A stretch of 64,000 bases of DNA from Zhengella mangrovi (GTDB taxonomy: Bacteria > Pseudomonadota > Alphaproteobacteria > Rhizobiales > Rhizobiaceae), in NCBI RefSeq assembly GCF_002727065.1, contig NZ_PDVP01000001.1, positions 124,001-188,000 of the forward strand. The letters are read 5' to 3'. Shown in pieces: positions 61,609 to 64,000 of this stretch. The notes under the pieces were generated by a model that was not told the DNA's origin, did not search any database, and worked only from the letters and a program-made list of their open reading frames with translations. A program made the position numbers and the translations under genes. How positions within the stretch are numbered: position 1 is the stretch's first letter; the number at the start of each line of letters is the position of its first letter.

Positions 61609-62601
61609 ATGGCCAGCCGTGCCGTGTCGAAGGAGCTTTTGCGCGATCTGCGCCGCCAGATTGCCGCCATCGAGGATGACACGCCCCGCCTTCAGCCGGG
61701 CAGTGACATCGGCGATGGCGGAAACGCGCCCACGGACTCCGCCACGCTTTTGCGTGAAGGGGGCCGTGCGATCGAAGGCTTGCGCTTTACCCGCGCGCAA
61801 CGCGTCTCGACCGGCGACGAGGAGGCCGACCGTCTCATGGGAGGCGGTTTGCCGCGAGCGGCCCTGAGCGAGGTGATCGCGCCGGAAACCCGCGATACCG
61901 GCGCCGCCATGGCGCTGGCCATGGCTCTCGCCCTCAGGGCAGGGCCGCCGGGCGGGCCATCCAGGTCCCACGCACCGCTGCTCTGGGCCACGACCCGGCA
62001 GGCATTCTCCGAGGCCGGCATGCCCTGGGCGCCTGGCCTGGCTGACCTTCTCGGCCTGGATTCGCAGCGCCTTCTGGTCGCCGCCGTACCGCGCCTGGCC
62101 GACCTGCTCTGGATCGCCGGCGAGGCAGCGCCGCTCGCCGGGCTCTGCGCGGTCATCCTGGAATTGCGCGGCAATCCGGCAGCCTGCGACCTGGCGACGA
62201 CGCGCCGCCTGCACATGCGGGCCCGCCAGGCCGGGCGGCCCGTCATCCTGCTGCGCCAGGCCGCCCGGCCGGAAGCCAGTGCCGCCCTGCTTCGCCTTCT
62301 CGTGCGCGCGGCTCCCTCGGCGGCCGTCACCGCCTTCGGCGTGCCGGTCGACGGCACGATCGGCAATCCCGCCTTTCACCTGACTGTCGACAAGGGTGCG
62401 CCCGAGCGCGCCGACCTGATCCTGGAGTGGAATCGTGATGACCAGCGATGTGTCCTGCGCCCCGGAAAACCGGACATCCGGCAACCTGCCAGCCGGTCGC
62501 CGCATCCTGGCGCTGTGGTTTCCCTTTCTTCCTACCGACCGGATCCTGGTCGCCCGTCATGGCCCGGCCTGGCGCAGCCGCCCGCCCGCAACCGTGGCTG
62601 A
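61609..62601 (+). CDS. imuA: ImuA, SOS mutagenesis RecA-like protein
   Basis: 330 residues from ATG 61609. The segment RVSTGDEEADRLMGGGLPRAALSEV is characteristic of ImuA (SulA/RecA-like) proteins that work with ImuB and DnaE2 in error-prone repair; the RecA-like region lacks a clear Walker A. The LexA box upstream predicts damage induction. The last 164 bases overlap the imuB coding frame, and the C-terminus after EWNRDDQR is therefore of doubtful function. Confidence 0.88.
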   Translation: MASRAVSKELLRDLRRQIAAIEDDTPRLQPGSDIGDGGNAPTDSATLLREGGRAIEGLRFTRAQRVSTGDEEADRLMGGGLPRAALSEVIAPETRDTGAAMALAMALALRAGPPGGPSRSHAPLLWATTRQAFSEAGMPWAPGLADLLGLDSQRLLVAAVPRLADLLWIAGEAAPLAGLCAVILELRGNPAACDLATTRRLHMRARQAGRPVILLRQAARPEASAALLRLLVRAAPSAAVTAFGVPVDGTIGNPAFHLTVDKGAPERADLILEWNRDDQRCVLRPGKPDIRQPASRSPHPGAVVSLSSYRPDPGRPSWPGLAQPPARNRG

Positions 62602-64000
62602 CCGGCCGCCGCTGGTCCTCGCCGGGACCATCGCGAACACGCAGCGGCTGTCGGCCTGTTGCGAACGCGCCGGCCGGCTCGGCCTTGCCCCCGGTCTCGG
62701 CCTGGCCGCGGCCCGTGCCATGCATCCGGGAATCGAGGTCCTGCCAGCCGAACCGGAAAGCGACAGCCGCTTCCTCCGGCATCTCGCCCATTGGGCGACC
62801 CGCTTCACCCCGCTGGTCGGTCTCGACGGGCCGGACGGGCTTTTTCTCGACATCGCCGGCTGCGCCCATCTCTTCGGCGGGGAGCAGGGCCTGATGACCG
62901 AGGCCGTGACACGCGCCGGAGCGCTTGGCCTCGCCGTTCAGGCCGGCCTTGCCTCGACGGTCGGGACCGCGTTCGCTGCCGCCCGGCTGCGCCCCGGGGC
63001 CATGGTGGGGCCGGGCACGGAAGAGGCATTCCTGGCGCCTCTCCCCCTGTCGGCCCTGCGTCTGGAAGGAAAGGCGGAGGCCGGGCTGCGCGCCGTGGGC
63101 CTCTCCACTGTCGGGCGCCTGGCCGCCCAGCCGCGTGCCGCCATTGCCCGGCGTTTCGGCAGCGCCGTCATCGCCCGCCTCGATTCCGCCCTTGGCCGGG
63201 CCGGCGAGACGGTTTCCCCGCTCATGCCCGTTGCGGACCTGTCGGCCGAGCGCCGCCTGGCCGAACCTGCCGTGCTGACCGAGCAGATCGAGGAAATCAC
63301 CCTTGGCCTGGCCCGCGCGCTGAAGCCGGCGCTGGAGGCCCGTGGCCGGGGCGCCCGGCGGCTGGAACTGGCGCTCTGGCGCACCGATGGCGCGGTCAGG
63401 CGCCTGTCCGTCGGAACCGCCCGGCCGCTGCGCGATCCGCAAGCGATCCGCAACCTGTTTCGCGAGCGCCTGGCCGCCCTCGACGGCACGCTGGAGACCG
63501 GCTGCGGCTTCGAGATCCTGCGTCTCTCGGTCCTGGCATCCGCAGCCTTCGAGGAAAGCCAGCGCGACCTCGCGGGGGACCCGCGCGAAGGCTCGGAAGC
63601 CGTGGCCGCCTTTGCCGAGCGGGCCATGGCGCGCCTCGGTCCGCAAGCGCTCCTGGCACCGGCCCTGCACCAGACCCATTGCCCGGAACGGGCCGCCGCG
63701 CTTGTTCCCTTCGTGGACCATGAGCCGGCATCGTCCCGCATGGCGTCCGGCAGCCTGGCGTCTGCCCGGCATGGCCCGGCAGCGCCGCGCCCCATCCGCC
63801 TTTTCGGCCATCCCGAACCCGTCGATGCCATTTCGGGCATTCCGGACGGTCCCCCGGCCTCTTTCCGCTGGCGCCGTGTGCATTACCGTGTCGCCCGCGC
63901 CGAAGGGCCGGAACGCATTGCCCCGGAATGGTGGCGAGAGCCTGCCGCAACGCCGGTTCGCGATTACTGGCGGGTGGAGGACGAGACAGGTCGCCGCTTC
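62438..64000 (+). CDS. imuB: ImuB, Y-family polymerase-like protein, 3' end beyond window
   Basis: An open frame of 521 codons runs from ATG 62438 to the window edge without a stop. RRILALWFPFLPTDRILVAR and LFLDIAGCAHLFGGEQGLM are conserved ImuB/DinB-like features. The acidic residues expected for an active Y-family polymerase are missing where the N-terminal catalytic strand should be, as known for ImuB, which acts as a hub that bridges ImuA, DnaE2 and the beta clamp. The start is tentative because the gene overlaps imuA by 164 bases. Confidence 0.9.
   Translation, partial: MTSDVSCAPENRTSGNLPAGRRILALWFPFLPTDRILVARHGPAWRSRPPATVADRPPLVLAGTIANTQRLSACCERAGRLGLAPGLGLAAARAMHPGIEVLPAEPESDSRFLRHLAHWATRFTPLVGLDGPDGLFLDIAGCAHLFGGEQGLMTEAVTRAGALGLAVQAGLASTVGTAFAAARLRPGAMVGPGTEEAFLAPLPLSALRLEGKAEAGLRAVGLSTVGRLAAQPRAAIARRFGSAVIARLDSALGRAGETVSPLMPVADLSAERRLAEPAVLTEQIEEITLGLARALKPALEARGRGARRLELALWRTDGAVRRLSVGTARPLRDPQAIRNLFRERLAALDGTLETGCGFEILRLSVLASAAFEESQRDLAGDPREGSEAVAAFAERAMARLGPQALLAPALHQTHCPERAAALVPFVDHEPASSRMASGSLASARHGPAAPRPIRLFGHPEPVDAISGIPDGPPASFRWRRVHYRVARAEGPERIAPEWWREPAATPVRDYWRVEDETGRRF

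Overview
The window is a GC-rich (about 65%), densely coded stretch of chromosome from an alphaproteobacterium, most likely of the order Hyphomicrobiales (Rhizobiales). The evidence is gene content and order: an mdh-sucC-sucD-sucA-sucB block next to zapE; dapF-mtaB-ftsY-yciB; ccmABCDG back to back with acnA; an Omp19-type lipoprotein; DUF2794 and IalB-family genes; a GAAC-N7-GAAC LexA box before imuA-imuB; and a ybhL-type leader before a Bax-inhibitor gene. I cannot assign a genus. No tRNA, rRNA, insertion sequence, prophage or CRISPR array is visible; this is core chromosome with small accessory cassettes.

Layout. 1-8.1 kb (minus): TCA-cycle block mdh-sucCD-sucAB, followed by two small secreted-protein genes (the last cut by the window edge). 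8.4-10.2 kb (minus): zapE and an Omp19-like lipoprotein. 10.4-16.4 kb (plus): DUF1328, a Tat-exported metallo-hydrolase, then dapF-mtaB-ftsY-yciB; ftsY carries a 40-unit hexanucleotide repeat. 16.4-21.1 kb: an exported protein, a NUDIX hydrolase, a frameshifted three-repeat lectin-like gene and the ccmABCDG haem-export/cytochrome c operon. 21.4-24.1 kb: acnA with promoter and terminator. 24.2-27.2 kb: DUF1223, a candidate small RNA, DUF2794, an acetyltransferase and a Bax-inhibitor gene with its leader. 27.3-31.3 kb: an FtsX-type permease plus ATPase pair divergent from the esterase tesA. 31.4-38.6 kb: small housekeeping genes (thpR, tyrosine phosphatase, phhB-type dehydratase, an ECF sigma factor without an adjacent anti-sigma gene, IalB, rlmN, a LysE exporter). 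38.7-45.1 kb: argG with promoter and 5' hairpin, a three-gene membrane-protein run, and a marR-MFS operon. 45.2-50.7 kb: an M3 oligopeptidase, asd with a possible attenuator leader, zupT and leuB. 50.8-57.3 kb (minus): a RidA/zinc-ribbon/dehydrogenase cassette between leuD and leuB, an FAD oxidoreductase and a two-component system. 57.7-60.4 kb (plus): a lyase-DUF1737-amidohydrolase operon and an SH3 protein. 60.4-64 kb: a stand-alone receiver protein, a zincin and the SOS mutagenesis pair imuA-imuB, running off the end.

Themes. Many genes serve central carbon metabolism (2-oxoglutarate to oxaloacetate, aconitase) and amino-acid synthesis (dapF, asd, leuB, leuD, argG). The most unusual features are non-coding or structural: a minus-strand small-RNA candidate at 24981-25113 supported by strand-specific wobble pairs and a U8 terminator; a threonine/lysine-rich mini-ORF with mutually exclusive RNA pairings ahead of asd; the Pro-Glu rod in FtsY; and a one-base frameshift in the lectin-like gene. 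Starts were placed from Shine-Dalgarno spacing and family N-termini, and several differ from the longest open frame.
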